A DNA stretch of 64,000 bases from Croceivirga sp. (GCA_028284935.1 JANQQQ010000008.1:124001-188000); one strand, 5' to 3'; numbered from the stretch's first letter, positions 34,610 to 44,252 are shown. Translations and numbers: made by a program. The notes: generated by a model from the sequence alone, not told the origin.

Positions 34610-35644
34610 ATGGAGTATATTTTGGTAACAGGGGGAGCTGGGTTTATTGGCTCCAACTTTGTTCCCTATTTTGTAGACAATAATCCCAATGTCCATTTGG
34701 TCAATTTAGATGCCTTGACCTATGCGGGTGATTTGGATAATATTAAGGAAGTTCAAGGTCATGAGCGGCATATCTTTGTTCATGGGGATATTTGTGATAG
34801 GGGCCTAATTGAGTCCTTGTTTCAAAAGTATGACTTCAAGGGGGTCATTCATTTTGCGGCGGAATCCCATGTGGACAACTCCATAACAAATCCCGATGCG
34901 TTCATGCAAACCAATATCATAGGCACGTTCAATTTAATTGACGTAGCCAAAAAGCATTGGATGGTTGGTCCGGGAATCTACAAGGAAGCGCATAAGAATT
35001 CGCGTTTTCATCATGTATCTACGGATGAGGTATACGGTACTTTGGGCAAAGAAGGCTTGTTTATGGAAACAACCCCTTACGCTCCCAATAGTCCTTACAG
35101 CGCATCTAAGGCATCCTCAGATTTTATTGTCAGAAGTTACCATCATACCTATGGCATGAATGTGGTGACCACCAATTGCTCCAATAACTATGGACCCAAA
35201 CAACATGACGAAAAATTAATACCAACCATCATAAGAAAAGCATTGGGTGGTGAACCAATTCCTATTTATGGGGATGGTTCCAACATTAGGGATTGGCTCT
35301 ACGTCTTGGATCATTGCAAAGGCATTGCTTTAGCCTATCGCAATGGGGTCTCTGGAGAAACCTACAACATCGGTGGACGTAATGAACGTGATAACCTTTA
35401 CATTGCCAACAAGGTGTGTGAACTGTTGGACATAAAACATCCTAAACCCAAAGGAACGTACAGTGACCAAATTTCGTTTGTAAAGGATAGGGCAGGCCAT
35501 GATTTTAGATATGCCATTGATGCCACTAAAATTGAAGATGAATTGGGTTGGAAAGCCGATGAAAATTTTGAATCTGGAATTGACAAAACTATCGACTGGT
35601 ACTTGAACCGGTACGTTGAAAAAGAAAATTCAAGTTTAGCTTAG
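34610..35644 (+). CDS. rfbB: dTDP-glucose 4,6-dehydratase
   Basis: 344 aa. NAD motif GGAGFIGSNF (about 8-17), catalytic Thr-Asp-Glu in STDEVYGTLG and YxxxK in YSASKASSD; NCSNNYGP and DWLYVLDHC are typical. It converts dTDP-glucose to dTDP-4-keto-6-deoxyglucose, the second step to dTDP-L-rhamnose. First of the four adjacent rhamnose genes, led by site D. Confidence 0.96.
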   Translation: MEYILVTGGAGFIGSNFVPYFVDNNPNVHLVNLDALTYAGDLDNIKEVQGHERHIFVHGDICDRGLIESLFQKYDFKGVIHFAAESHVDNSITNPDAFMQTNIIGTFNLIDVAKKHWMVGPGIYKEAHKNSRFHHVSTDEVYGTLGKEGLFMETTPYAPNSPYSASKASSDFIVRSYHHTYGMNVVTTNCSNNYGPKQHDEKLIPTIIRKALGGEPIPIYGDGSNIRDWLYVLDHCKGIALAYRNGVSGETYNIGGRNERDNLYIANKVCELLDIKHPKPKGTYSDQISFVKDRAGHDFRYAIDATKIEDELGWKADENFESGIDKTIDWYLNRYVEKENSSLA

Positions 35645-35669
35645 GACAACCTACGTAAACAAATAAACC

Positions 35670-36530
35670 ATGAAAGGAATAATTCTGGCGGGAGGTTCTG
35701 GCACAAGGTTGCACCCATTGACCTTGGCCGTGAGCAAACAATTAATGCCCGTCTACGATAAACCCATGATTTATTACCCACTTTCCACCTTATTGGAGTC
35801 TGGTATTTGGGAAATACTAATCATATCCACTCCTCACGATTTACCACTTTTTAAAAAGCTATTGGGGGATGGAAGAAAATATGGATGCCGATTCGAATAT
35901 GCGGTACAGGAAGAACCCAATGGATTGGCCGAAGCCTTTTTGATCGGGGAGGATTTCATTGGGGATGACAAAGTAGCGCTTATTTTGGGGGACAACATAT
36001 TCTATGGGTCCGGTTTGGATACGTTGTTGCAATCCAATAACGATCCGGATGGAGGTGTCATCTATGCCTATCATGTCAATGACCCTGAGCGTTACGGTGT
36101 TGTTGAGTTTGATGAAGGAGGTACTGTTATTTCCATTGAGGAAAAACCGGTAAATCCAAAATCTAACTTTGCCGTTCCTGGAATCTATTTTTATGATAAT
36201 GATGTGGTTGCCATTGCAAAGAATATTCAACCAAGCCCAAGAGGTGAATTGGAAATAACGGACATCAACCGAGAGTACCTACGCAGAGGGAAATTAAAGG
36301 TCTCCATTATGGATAGGGGGACGGCTTGGTTGGATACCGGTACCTTTACCTCATTGATGCAGGCAGCACAATTTGTGCAGGTCATTGAAGAAAGACAAGG
36401 ACTTAAAATTGGCGCAATTGAATCATCGGCCTATAAAATGGGTTATATTACCAAAAACCAATTCAAGAAGTTGACGGAACCCTTTTTAAAAAGCGGTTAC
36501 AGTAAAACCTTGTTGGAAGTAATTTCATAG
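35670..36530 (+). CDS. rfbA: glucose-1-phosphate thymidylyltransferase
   Basis: 286 aa, the normal length. Nucleotidyl-transferase motif [11 protein letters not shown] near the N-terminus, then [25 protein letters not shown] and [11 protein letters not shown]. It makes dTDP-glucose from dTTP and glucose-1-phosphate, the first step of the rhamnose pathway. It is 25 bases after rfbB and 1 base before rfbC. Confidence 0.96.
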   Translation: MKGIILAGGSGTRLHPLTLAVSKQLMPVYDKPMIYYPLSTLLESGIWEILIISTPHDLPLFKKLLGDGRKYGCRFEYAVQEEPNGLAEAFLIGEDFIGDDKVALILGDNIFYGSGLDTLLQSNNDPDGGVIYAYHVNDPERYGVVEFDEGGTVISIEEKPVNPKSNFAVPGIYFYDNDVVAIAKNIQPSPRGELEITDINREYLRRGKLKVSIMDRGTAWLDTGTFTSLMQAAQFVQVIEERQGLKIGAIESSAYKMGYITKNQFKKLTEPFLKSGYSKTLLEVIS

Positions 36531-36531
36531 T

Positions 36532-37080
36532 ATGCAAATTAAGAAAACCAGTATTGAAGGCTGTTTTGAAATCATCCCGAGAGTCTTTGAAGATGAAAGG
36601 GGGTATTTTTTTGAAAGTTTTAATCAGTCCACCTTTGAAAAGGAGACTGGAGCAAAACCATTTTTTGTGCAAGACAATCAGTCCTTTTCCTCCAAGGGGG
36701 TGCTAAGGGGGCTGCACTTTCAAATAGGTGTCCATGCCCAAGCGAAACTGGTCAGGGTTTTGGAGGGTGAAGTTTTGGATGTTGCCGTAGACTTGCGTAG
36801 GGATTCCAAAACTTATGGAAATGTTGTACGGACCCAGCTTTCATCAGAAAATAAAAAACAGTTGTTTATTCCAAGGGGTTGTGCGCACGGATTTGTGACC
36901 TTGAGTGATACTGCGACCTTTTTTTACAAATGCGACAATTTTTACAATAAAGCCTCTGAGGGTGGAGTTTTGTATAACGATGCTGAATTGAACATTGATT
37001 GGATTTTGGACGAAAAGGAATTGATTATTTCGAGTAAGGACAAGATCCTACCCACGCTAAATGAATTTGTAGCCAGTTAG
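36532..37080 (+). CDS. rfbC: dTDP-4-dehydrorhamnose 3,5-epimerase
   Basis: 182 aa cupin-fold epimerase. Catalytic His62 is in GVLRGLHFQ; DERGYFFESF, VQDNQSFSSKGVLRG, FIPRGCAHGF and YKCDNFYNK are the family blocks. It converts dTDP-4-keto-6-deoxyglucose to the L-lyxo isomer, the third step of the rhamnose pathway. The neighbouring genes lie 1 and 4 bases away. Confidence 0.95.
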   Translation: MQIKKTSIEGCFEIIPRVFEDERGYFFESFNQSTFEKETGAKPFFVQDNQSFSSKGVLRGLHFQIGVHAQAKLVRVLEGEVLDVAVDLRRDSKTYGNVVRTQLSSENKKQLFIPRGCAHGFVTLSDTATFFYKCDNFYNKASEGGVLYNDAELNIDWILDEKELIISSKDKILPTLNEFVAS

Positions 37081-37084
37081 ACGT

Positions 37085-37948
37085 ATGAAGATTCTTGTTA
37101 CCGGAGCTTCCGGACAATTGGGAAGGACACTCAAGGATGTCGTGGAAAATCAAAAGGATTTGAATGTTGTGTTTAAATCCTCCAGAGAACTGGATATTAC
37201 TGATTTTGATGCTGTTCATGAAGCGTTGGCCTCTTCGGATTACGCGTATTGCATTAATTGTGCAGCCTTTACCAATGTGGATTTAGCGGAAACGGAGACC
37301 GACAGGGCCAAATTGGTAAACGTTACTGGGGCAAGAAATTTAGCACTGAACTGTAAGGCTAGCGGAACGGTACTTATTCATATTTCCACTGATTTTGTTT
37401 TTGATGGTTATTTAAATGTGCCTTACCGTGAAGAGGATATTGCACGGCCCATTGGGTTCTACGGCGACACAAAATACAAAGGTGAACGTGCTATTATCAA
37501 TAATTTGGACGAGCATTTTATTCTGCGAACGTCATGGCTATACTCGGAACATGGCAGCAATTTTATGAAGACCATGATAAGGTTAGGGACGGAACGTGAT
37601 GAGCTATCCGTGGTCTATGACCAAGTGGGGACTCCCACCTATGCCAGGGACCTTGCTAAAGCGGTTCTGACTATTATTATGGCACATAGTATCGATTACG
37701 GGGTGTATAACTATAGCAATGATGGCGTAGCCAGTTGGTATGATTTCGCAAAGGCTATTTTTGATGGCTTTGGAATTGAAATTGTGCTTCACCCCATTCT
37801 TTCGGAAGAATATCCAACTGCGGCCGAACGCCCCAAGTATAGCGTTTTGGATAAATCTAAAATCAAGGAGACCTTTAATCTGGAAATCCCACATTGGAAA
37901 GATAGTTTAAAAGTCGCTCTGAAAGCCTATTCCAAAACTACCGTCTAG
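37085..37948 (+). CDS. rfbD: dTDP-4-dehydrorhamnose reductase
   Basis: 287 aa. NADPH motif VTGASGQLGRTL at the N-terminus, NCAAFTNVDLAE, STDFVFDG and the YxxxK-type FYGDTKYKGE. It catalyses the last step to dTDP-L-rhamnose. It ends the rfb unit; no clear terminator follows, and the next gene has its own -7 box. Confidence 0.95.
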   Translation: MKILVTGASGQLGRTLKDVVENQKDLNVVFKSSRELDITDFDAVHEALASSDYAYCINCAAFTNVDLAETETDRAKLVNVTGARNLALNCKASGTVLIHISTDFVFDGYLNVPYREEDIARPIGFYGDTKYKGERAIINNLDEHFILRTSWLYSEHGSNFMKTMIRLGTERDELSVVYDQVGTPTYARDLAKAVLTIIMAHSIDYGVYNYSNDGVASWYDFAKAIFDGFGIEIVLHPILSEEYPTAAERPKYSVLDKSKIKETFNLEIPHWKDSLKVALKAYSKTTV

Positions 37949-37994
37949 TTTTTCATTTGCATCTTTAAGAGGTACATAATTTAATCCCCTCGAC

Positions 37995-38002
37995 TATCTT
38001 TG
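37995..38002 (+). promoter_or_regulatory. -7 box of the MutS-like gene
   Basis: TATCTTTG matches the Bacteroidota TAnnTTTG -7 consensus perfectly, 16 bases before the ATG at 38019. No -33 TTG is seen at 17-21 bases upstream, and no copy of the conserved ACAAC box occurs here, separating this gene from the polysaccharide units. Confidence 0.5.
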
Positions 38003-38018
38003 GGTTTTTGTTTTAAGT

Positions 38019-39788
38019 ATGCAAAAACTCGTAGCATTTTACACACACTTACTTCATGAGCATCTTGAGGACTATAATGGTATAAAAGGAAGACTACGGC
38101 TGTTATCCACGTCTCGACTGATTGCCTTTGTAGGGACCTTGTTGATGATCTATTTTTTTAGGGAGGACGCCAAATTGGCTGCCATTTTTTCCGTAATTGG
38201 AATGGGGCTTTTTCTTTTTTTGGTACGCTACTATGAAGATACCAAAACCAAGTTTCGATTGGTCCATGCCCTGGTGAAAATCAATGGAAGGGAACTTAAA
38301 GTTTTAAAACACGAATACCAAGAACTACCCAATGGGGAAACGTATCTGGATGATCAACATGCCTATAGTCATGATATGGACCTTTTTGGACAAGGCTCTT
38401 TTTTTCAATATTTGAATAGGACGCAGCTTGTTGAAGGAGAGGATATGTTGGCCCAGCTCCTGACTTCAAATAATGTGGAATCCATTGGGGCAAAGCAAGA
38501 AACTATAGATGAACTGGCACAAAAACCGGAATGGAGGCAGCATTTTTCAGCTCATGCATCTTTGATAGTGCAGCAAATGCCCATTGATGGTGTGATAAAA
38601 TGGTTGCAAAGCTATAGCTCCTTTGTGCCAAAAGTAATGCGGTACTTACCCTTGTTGTTTTTATTGACCACACTCATTTTAATCATAGGAAATATATGGG
38701 GAGGATGGTCTTTGAACTTTTTGTTTTATTGGATTTTGGTTGGTTTGGGTATCAGCGCTTCCTACCTAGGCAGTATTAGACGACTTGCCGATACATCGGA
38801 TCGGGTCAAGTCCATTTTTAAACAGTATTTCAAATTATTGGAAATCATAGAGGGAAAGGAGTTTGAGGCTCCACAGCTACGCTATCAACAACAACGGCTT
38901 AAGGTAGAAGGGGAAAAGGCATCAGAGGCTATTGGACGCTTCTCTCGATTGTTGAACACCATGGACTACAATCATAATATGTTTTATATTTTTTTTGGAA
39001 ATGGTTGTTTTTTGGGAGCCTTGTGGACGGCATACCACATTGAAGTTTGGATAAAAAAGCATAAGGACAGTGTAAAGGAATGGTTTGATGTCATTGCTTT
39101 TTTTGAGGCGCACAACAGTCTGGGGAACTTTTCCTTTAATCACCCGCTATATACCTACCCAGTATTGACCAATGGACCAGAAGTTTTGGCCTGTAAGGCA
39201 TTGGGGCACCCTTTAATTCCGGCCGAAAAGAACATCAGAAATGATTTTAGGATCAATGACGAAAATTTTTTTATCATCACTGGTTCCAATATGGCCGGTA
39301 AAAGTACCTTCCTACGAAGTGTTGGGCTATGTATGATCATGGCCAATTTGGGACTACCAGTGTATGCAGAGGAGTGTATGTACAGTCCTCGAAAGTTAAT
39401 TACCAGTATGCGCAGTATCGACTCTTTATACAAAGGAGATTCCTATTTTTTATCTGAACTGAAACGTTTAAAAAAGGTAGTGCAGAGCGTACAGCAGGAG
39501 GCCTATTTTGTGCTATTGGATGAAATCCTCAAAGGGACCAACAGTCATGATAAGGCTGCAGGTTCCAGAAAGTTTTTGGCACGATTGGTCAGGGCCAATG
39601 CTACGGGACTTATTGCTACGCATGACCTTAGTCTATGTGCCGCCGCCAATGAATATTCCAACGTTTGGAATTATCATTTGGATGCCACCATTGAAAACGA
39701 TGAGCTCAGTTTTGACTACAAGCTCAAAGAAGGGGTAAGCAAAACCATGAACGCTTCTTTTCTTTTAAAGAAAATGGATTTGATTTAA
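38019..39788 (+). CDS. membrane-anchored MutS-family ATPase
   Basis: 589 aa. The C-terminal part (about 400-589) is a MutS ATPase: P-loop GSNMAGKST at 422-430, Walker B YFVLLDEILKGTNS and a final IATHDLSL. The N-terminal DNA-mismatch domains of MutS are absent. In their place are hydrophobic pairs (about 33-70 and 208-250), so the protein should sit in the membrane. Bacteroidota commonly encode such MutS-related proteins; their function is unknown and mismatch repair is doubtful. The 3' end overlaps the convergent DUF4407 gene by 4 bases. Confidence 0.85.
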   Translation: MQKLVAFYTHLLHEHLEDYNGIKGRLRLLSTSRLIAFVGTLLMIYFFREDAKLAAIFSVIGMGLFLFLVRYYEDTKTKFRLVHALVKINGRELKVLKHEYQELPNGETYLDDQHAYSHDMDLFGQGSFFQYLNRTQLVEGEDMLAQLLTSNNVESIGAKQETIDELAQKPEWRQHFSAHASLIVQQMPIDGVIKWLQSYSSFVPKVMRYLPLLFLLTTLILIIGNIWGGWSLNFLFYWILVGLGISASYLGSIRRLADTSDRVKSIFKQYFKLLEIIEGKEFEAPQLRYQQQRLKVEGEKASEAIGRFSRLLNTMDYNHNMFYIFFGNGCFLGALWTAYHIEVWIKKHKDSVKEWFDVIAFFEAHNSLGNFSFNHPLYTYPVLTNGPEVLACKALGHPLIPAEKNIRNDFRINDENFFIITGSNMAGKSTFLRSVGLCMIMANLGLPVYAEECMYSPRKLITSMRSIDSLYKGDSYFLSELKRLKKVVQSVQQEAYFVLLDEILKGTNSHDKAAGSRKFLARLVRANATGLIATHDLSLCAAANEYSNVWNYHLDATIENDELSFDYKLKEGVSKTMNASFLLKKMDLI

Positions 39789-40885
39789 AGGCCTTTTAGT
39801 TGGGTGTTGTGAAACGAATCGGCTTGTAAGCGAAGCAATTCCTCTGCTTTTTCCTTTTTGTAGCGATGAAGTTCCTCTTCCGATTTTATTTCTTCATAGA
39901 TTTCCTGATTCATCGAAGCATCGGTCGACAACAGTAATTTACGTTGCTCCACTTTTTGGGTCACCCAAGTAGCTACAACACTTTCTCCTTCTTCAAACTT
40001 ATAGTCATATTCCCCTTTAGGAGCGAGAAGTTTCGCGATGATGGGCGCGGTTTCAATGGCCAAAAACAACAGGAAAATAAAGAACGAAGGAAACCAAGGG
40101 AGTTTCCCCAAAGCATTGATTCGGGCCATGAGACCATCAAAACCATCAATGATGGGTTGGGAATCATTTACTGCTGATGAATAATCCGCGTTTAACGCAA
40201 CAATTTCGGCTTCGATGGCCCTAATTTTTTCACCGTTGTCTTGTTTCAATTGTTGCAATTCGGCGAGATAGGCATCATGCTTTTCCCGCTTTTCCTTATA
40301 AACAGGGCCTTTGCCCAATAATCCCGTCCCGGCGGTACCTTCCGCCTCAGAGATATAGGTGTCATAAAGGGCATTGGTTTCTGCTTCCTTTGCGGCAATT
40401 TCGTTTTTAAGGTTGACAATGTCTTGATTTAAACGTTCAATTTTAGGAGTGTACTGTAATGCCAATTGTTCTTTGTTGGCCAGGGTCATGGCATTTTTTT
40501 CCTCTAAAAGCACTTGATTGATCTCCTTTTCAAAAATCTTCATCTCCAAAGGTTTGGAAATCACCACGGCTATGATAACAGCCAATAAGATACGGGGCGT
40601 TGCCTGCAGGAGTTCACTTTTAATGGAATCCCTCTTTTTAATGGTAGAAACGATATAGCGGTCCAGGTTAAAGATCAATAACCCCCAAATGAAGCCGAAG
40701 AAAATAGAAGTATAGATATTGTCGAAAACGGTATAAAGGGCATAACCTGAGGCTATGAAAGCCATGACGGCGGTAAAAAAGACCGTGGCTCCAATACCCA
40801 CATATTTGTTCTGTTCCCCTTTGGAACAAGTTTCCAGAATATCACTGTCCGCACCGGAACAAAAAATAAAAAAGCGTTGTAACAT
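39785..40885 (-). CDS. DUF4407 membrane protein
   Basis: 366 aa. Three N-terminal membrane helices (about 28-55, 60-80, 97-114), a long cytoplasmic or periplasmic coiled coil (about 120-260; many E/K/Q, ALDLK-like heptads) and a fourth helix (about 275-297; FPSFFIFLLFLAIETAPII). NLDRYIVSTIKKRDS is the DUF4407 hallmark. The function is unknown. Convergent with the MutS-like gene, with the stop codons overlapping. Confidence 0.85.
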   Translation of the reverse strand: MLQRFFIFCSGADSDILETCSKGEQNKYVGIGATVFFTAVMAFIASGYALYTVFDNIYTSIFFGFIWGLLIFNLDRYIVSTIKKRDSIKSELLQATPRILLAVIIAVVISKPLEMKIFEKEINQVLLEEKNAMTLANKEQLALQYTPKIERLNQDIVNLKNEIAAKEAETNALYDTYISEAEGTAGTGLLGKGPVYKEKREKHDAYLAELQQLKQDNGEKIRAIEAEIVALNADYSSAVNDSQPIIDGFDGLMARINALGKLPWFPSFFIFLLFLAIETAPIIAKLLAPKGEYDYKFEEGESVVATWVTQKVEQRKLLLSTDASMNQEIYEEIKSEEELHRYKKEKAEELLRLQADSFHNTQLKGL

Positions 40886-41031
40886 GATAGTGTTCGTTTA
40901 GGTTCATTACTTGATTTTACTTCACTTTCAGGTCAACGAGTACTCCATGGAAGGTTGGTGTTGGAGCACTTTTGACTTCATGAGAATTTGAAAGCGATGC
41001 TATTAGAACGTGAGTTTGTGGTTTTTGTTAC

Positions 41032-41057
41032 AAAAAAGCCTTCAAAATGAAGGCTTT
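41032..41057 (-). terminator. intrinsic terminator of the BlaI-M56 operon
   Basis: AAAGCCTTC (41035-41043) and GAAGGCTTT (41049-41057) form a 9-base stem with a 5-base loop. On the minus strand it ends in a run of T (A at 41032-41037 on the + strand). It lies 35 bases past the M56 stop. The 206-base gap 40886-41091 holds nothing else I can recognise. Confidence 0.85.
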
Positions 41058-41091
41058 ACTTGAATAATATGGTGTTTTGGATGTAAAGTGC

Positions 41092-43725
41092 CTAAACCTT
41101 CTTCCAAAAATATACTTTGGGCCTGCCGTTTTTACTGCCCACGGTTTGTACCCTTTCAATTTCGTCATTCTGGGTCAACCAAAGTGCTTTTTCAGTGGTG
41201 ATGGGTTCATCATTATAGTAGAACGACGCACCTTTTGAAATCATTTCGGTGAGGTCAATAAGGGCATTGTGATTGGTGTTTTTATTGTAATCTTGCGCGG
41301 TGTACGCATTTAAATCTATTAAAACAATGGCATATTCCTCTTCGATAATGTCTTCAGTCCCCACCTGGATGGAGGTATTATTTCGTAGTAATTCATGCGC
41401 CCTGGCCGAGGAAATTTGCTCCCCATTAAAATAATAGGTAGGTTTTCTTTTGGGAAGGGTAGTTAGCTTTTGGCCCTGGGCATCAACCCGTTCACCATTG
41501 TTATCATGATAGGTAGTAATACCGCCCTTTTTTGTGTAGAAAAGTTCCTTTCCATTGACTTTAATGTTTCCGGTTTCCAGGGATGGTTGATCCTTTATTT
41601 TGCCAATGGAAATGGGCGCTTTTGAAATTTTCACCTTGGGTTTTTTGGATTTTGAGTTTGTGGTTTCAATGTTGAGGTTCTTGTTCTTTTTAAGCAATTC
41701 TATGGCCTTATCGGAAGATATTTTTTTGCCCTCAAAGTAAAATGTTGCGCCCTTCTTTGCCATTTCAATGACATGGTCAAGGGGTGAAACGGGAGCAGGG
41801 GGAAGTGGAGGTGAAGGTAAGTAGAAACTGCCGGAAGCGTTATTACGAATAGGCTCATCGCTTGGGTCCTGGGTTTTGATAATACTATCGATCTGGTTGG
41901 AAGCATACTGCCTGTCCGAAATAACTTTAGGGGCTTTTGGAGGGGCTGGTGGCTCCGGAAAATCTGGAAAGGGTTCCGCATCGGCTTTTTGTTTTTCTGA
42001 CATGATGCTATGGATATACTTCATACGCTCCACTTCTTTCGTTAAAATGTGCATGTTATCTCGGGGCATTTCATTGTATTTTCTGGCCAAGGCATTGTAT
42101 TCCCTCATTTGTTCTCTGGATGCTGAAGTCTGTTGGGACTTGGCCAGTGGCTTAAATGCAATTTTGTGATTTCTTTTTTGCTCCTTGGACATCCTGTTTT
42201 GTAATTGCAACATTCTTTGCATTTCACTGAACAAAAGCCTACTGCCTCTGCTATATTTTATTGATAAATCCTCATATTCCACGAGTTCCGCTTTGGTCAA
42301 CCCATTCGTTGACAGGGGATTTCTTCGGGTGGATGGACTTAGTGGATTTGATGATCTTTTGAAAATGTTTCCCCTAGAGTCAACAAGCACTCCATCTTTT
42401 AATTCAAACATCCAGAACTCGTTCCCATAGGAAAAACCGAAACCCTTGGAACTAGCTCCGGTCGGATAAAACTTGTTGGTTTGTCCATTCGTGGTCAAGT
42501 GGCAGATAAATGCACTGTTGTAGTTTTCAATATTAAGCTTAATGCTTGCATCGTTGTTTTCCCACTGCCCTTCGTATTTTTTTCTATTGCTATCTTCAAA
42601 TCGTACGTACTCTTTTCCTTGAAATTTCAGCACAGTACGTTTTTCGTTGAATGTTAAGGGAGACATTGTTGTAGGGTACTGAACGTAATAAAGGCCATTG
42701 ATATTCACAATTGGAATTTCAGACTTTCCGCTATAAAATTTTAGTTTCTTTCCGTCAGACGCAATGGAAAAAACGTACTGTTCCATGACCTTTTCCAGCC
42801 AAATTCCATTAATTGACAATTGGTTTTGATAGGTATGTATCGTTTTTCTCTCACAAAATCCAGATATCAATAACACCAGCAAGGGCAATAGAAGAAAGAC
42901 CCTTACTAAAATTGATTTTTTCGATGTTCGTTTTTTCATGACTTTAATTCGTTTTTTGATGGATGAATAATTGATGGCATTGGCCATCTCTACTGACTGA
43001 TATTTTTTTTCACTTGCTGTGGATAAAAAGGACAACAGGGTATTTTGGTAGCTCTTGGTCGGTACATTGTCTTTAAGTACCGCACCGTCTGCTAAAAATT
43101 CGTGGTTGAGTTTGATGTTCTTTTTGAACAATATGAGTAAAGGATTGAACCAAAGGATAACTTGGAGCAATTCTATAAACATCACGTCCAGGCTATGAAC
43201 CTGTTTGGCATGGGTCTCCTCATGAATCAAAACCTCTTTAGGAATAGTATTCTTTTCCAGGGCTTCCTTATTCAAGAAAATGTAACTGAAAAAGGTGTGC
43301 GGGGGCATTTTTTCCCTTAACAGGACCTGTGTTATAGCCTTCAGCTTCAATTTTGGGTTTTTTCGAATTCTTTGGAGAATCTGATAGAGGTGTTTAACAA
43401 AGCGAAGGCCAAACAGGATGAGTCCTAAGGAATATATCGTCCAAAGCAGGAGCGACCAATTGATAACATCCTTATCGGTAACGGGCTCGCCTGCCAGAGG
43501 CATTTCTTGGGATGCGTAACTGTTCGTTTGAGGAGGAGCATAGGATGGAGCAGCAGCTTCCACATATTCCGTGAAGACCAATGCTGGGATGACCAAGGAA
43601 GCCACGAGCGCCCCCAATAAAAAGAACCGCTTAAAGTGATGCATGCGTTCCCTTTCCAATAAAGATTGGTAGAACCCTAGGAACACGGCCATACATGCTG
43701 CAGATTTTAAGAGGTATTCCAACAT
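41092..43725 (-). CDS. M56 (BlaR1/MecR1-type) peptidase with long repeat-bearing C-terminus
   Basis: 877 aa. Membrane helices at about 5-20, 35-52, 88-108 and 274-292; zinc motif HEETH at 168-172 with the WFNPL segment after it. The extracytoplasmic part (about 295-877) has a proline-rich stretch (PEPPAPPKAPK) and three copies of a roughly 45-residue unit (about 655-705, 757-805, 829-877) with the pattern FYF-x-G-x-x-IS-x-x-x-A-x-x-LL-x-x-N. It is expected to sense an envelope signal and relieve BlaI repression. The upstream BlaI gene is 2 bases away. No beta-lactamase is encoded nearby, so the signal is open. Confidence 0.88.
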   Translation of the reverse strand: MLEYLLKSAACMAVFLGFYQSLLERERMHHFKRFFLLGALVASLVIPALVFTEYVEAAAPSYAPPQTNSYASQEMPLAGEPVTDKDVINWSLLLWTIYSLGLILFGLRFVKHLYQILQRIRKNPKLKLKAITQVLLREKMPPHTFFSYIFLNKEALEKNTIPKEVLIHEETHAKQVHSLDVMFIELLQVILWFNPLLILFKKNIKLNHEFLADGAVLKDNVPTKSYQNTLLSFLSTASEKKYQSVEMANAINYSSIKKRIKVMKKRTSKKSILVRVFLLLPLLVLLISGFCERKTIHTYQNQLSINGIWLEKVMEQYVFSIASDGKKLKFYSGKSEIPIVNINGLYYVQYPTTMSPLTFNEKRTVLKFQGKEYVRFEDSNRKKYEGQWENNDASIKLNIENYNSAFICHLTTNGQTNKFYPTGASSKGFGFSYGNEFWMFELKDGVLVDSRGNIFKRSSNPLSPSTRRNPLSTNGLTKAELVEYEDLSIKYSRGSRLLFSEMQRMLQLQNRMSKEQKRNHKIAFKPLAKSQQTSASREQMREYNALARKYNEMPRDNMHILTKEVERMKYIHSIMSEKQKADAEPFPDFPEPPAPPKAPKVISDRQYASNQIDSIIKTQDPSDEPIRNNASGSFYLPSPPLPPAPVSPLDHVIEMAKKGATFYFEGKKISSDKAIELLKKNKNLNIETTNSKSKKPKVKISKAPISIGKIKDQPSLETGNIKVNGKELFYTKKGGITTYHDNNGERVDAQGQKLTTLPKRKPTYYFNGEQISSARAHELLRNNTSIQVGTEDIIEEEYAIVLIDLNAYTAQDYNKNTNHNALIDLTEMISKGASFYYNDEPITTEKALWLTQNDEIERVQTVGSKNGRPKVYFWKKV

Positions 43726-43727
43726 GA

Positions 43728-44093
43728 CTATTTGTTTTTGATTTGTTCGTCAATCAATTTTTTCAATGCTTCAAGTTCTTCCTTACTTAAATTGGTTTCT
43801 TTGGTAAAGAAAGAAGCGAACTGACTGGCACTATCGTTAAAGAAGTTTTTGATAAGCCCGTTGACATGTTTGGAGAAATAGTCTTTTTTCTTGACCAAAG
43901 GGTAGTACTCCCGGGACCTACCAAAACTTTTATAGCCTACAAACCCCTTATCCGCCATTCGCTTTAAAAGTGTAGCCACTGTTGTGGTCGCTGGTTTGGG
44001 TTCTGCATACCCATCCAATAAGTCTTTCATAAAAGCCTTTTTCCGCTTCCATAAAATGTTCATGAGTTCTTCCTCTGATTTTGAGAGTTGCAT
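43728..44093 (-). CDS. BlaI/MecI/CopY-type transcriptional repressor
   Basis: 121 aa winged-helix repressor: LSKSEEELMNILWKRKKAF, TTTVATLLKRMADKGFVGY and a C-terminal dimerisation helix ending in LKKLIDEQIKNK. It binds TACA/TGTA palindromes and is cleaved in response to its M56 partner. Three such palindromes cover its own promoter, so autoregulation is likely. It forms a two-gene operon with the M56 gene. Confidence 0.93.
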   Translation of the reverse strand: MQLSKSEEELMNILWKRKKAFMKDLLDGYAEPKPATTTVATLLKRMADKGFVGYKSFGRSREYYPLVKKKDYFSKHVNGLIKNFFNDSASQFASFFTKETNLSKEELEALKKLIDEQIKNK

Positions 44094-44094
44094 A

Positions 44095-44157
44095 TTCTAC
44101 ATTCTTAGAATTAACTCTACAAACATAGAATAAACATTTGTATTCTACAACTGTAGA
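44095..44157 (-). promoter_or_regulatory. BlaI-type operators and promoter
   Basis: Three palindromes: TCTACA-AC-TGTAGA (44144-44157, perfect), TCTACAAACATAGA (44116-44129) and TTCTA-N6-TAGAA (44095-44110). The -7 box TATGTTTG (minus strand, 44127-44120) lies inside the middle site, and a -33 TTG (44150-44148) lies inside the perfect one, 20 bases apart. Repressor bound here would cover both promoter elements. Confidence 0.75.
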
Positions 44158-44252
44158 GATAAAATTTTTTTAAAATAATTGGTTATGTGTGACTTAGGTT
44201 ACTGAAAAACAGTAGAAAGTAGCGTACCTTTTTACTATCAAACCTAGAAATT

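Noticed and set aside
39805-39814. TGTTGTGAAA (reverse complement of the conserved CACAACA box) near the end of the DUF4407 gene
   Set aside because: It lies inside coding sequence, no -7 box stands 34 bases downstream, and no minus-strand gene starts behind it.
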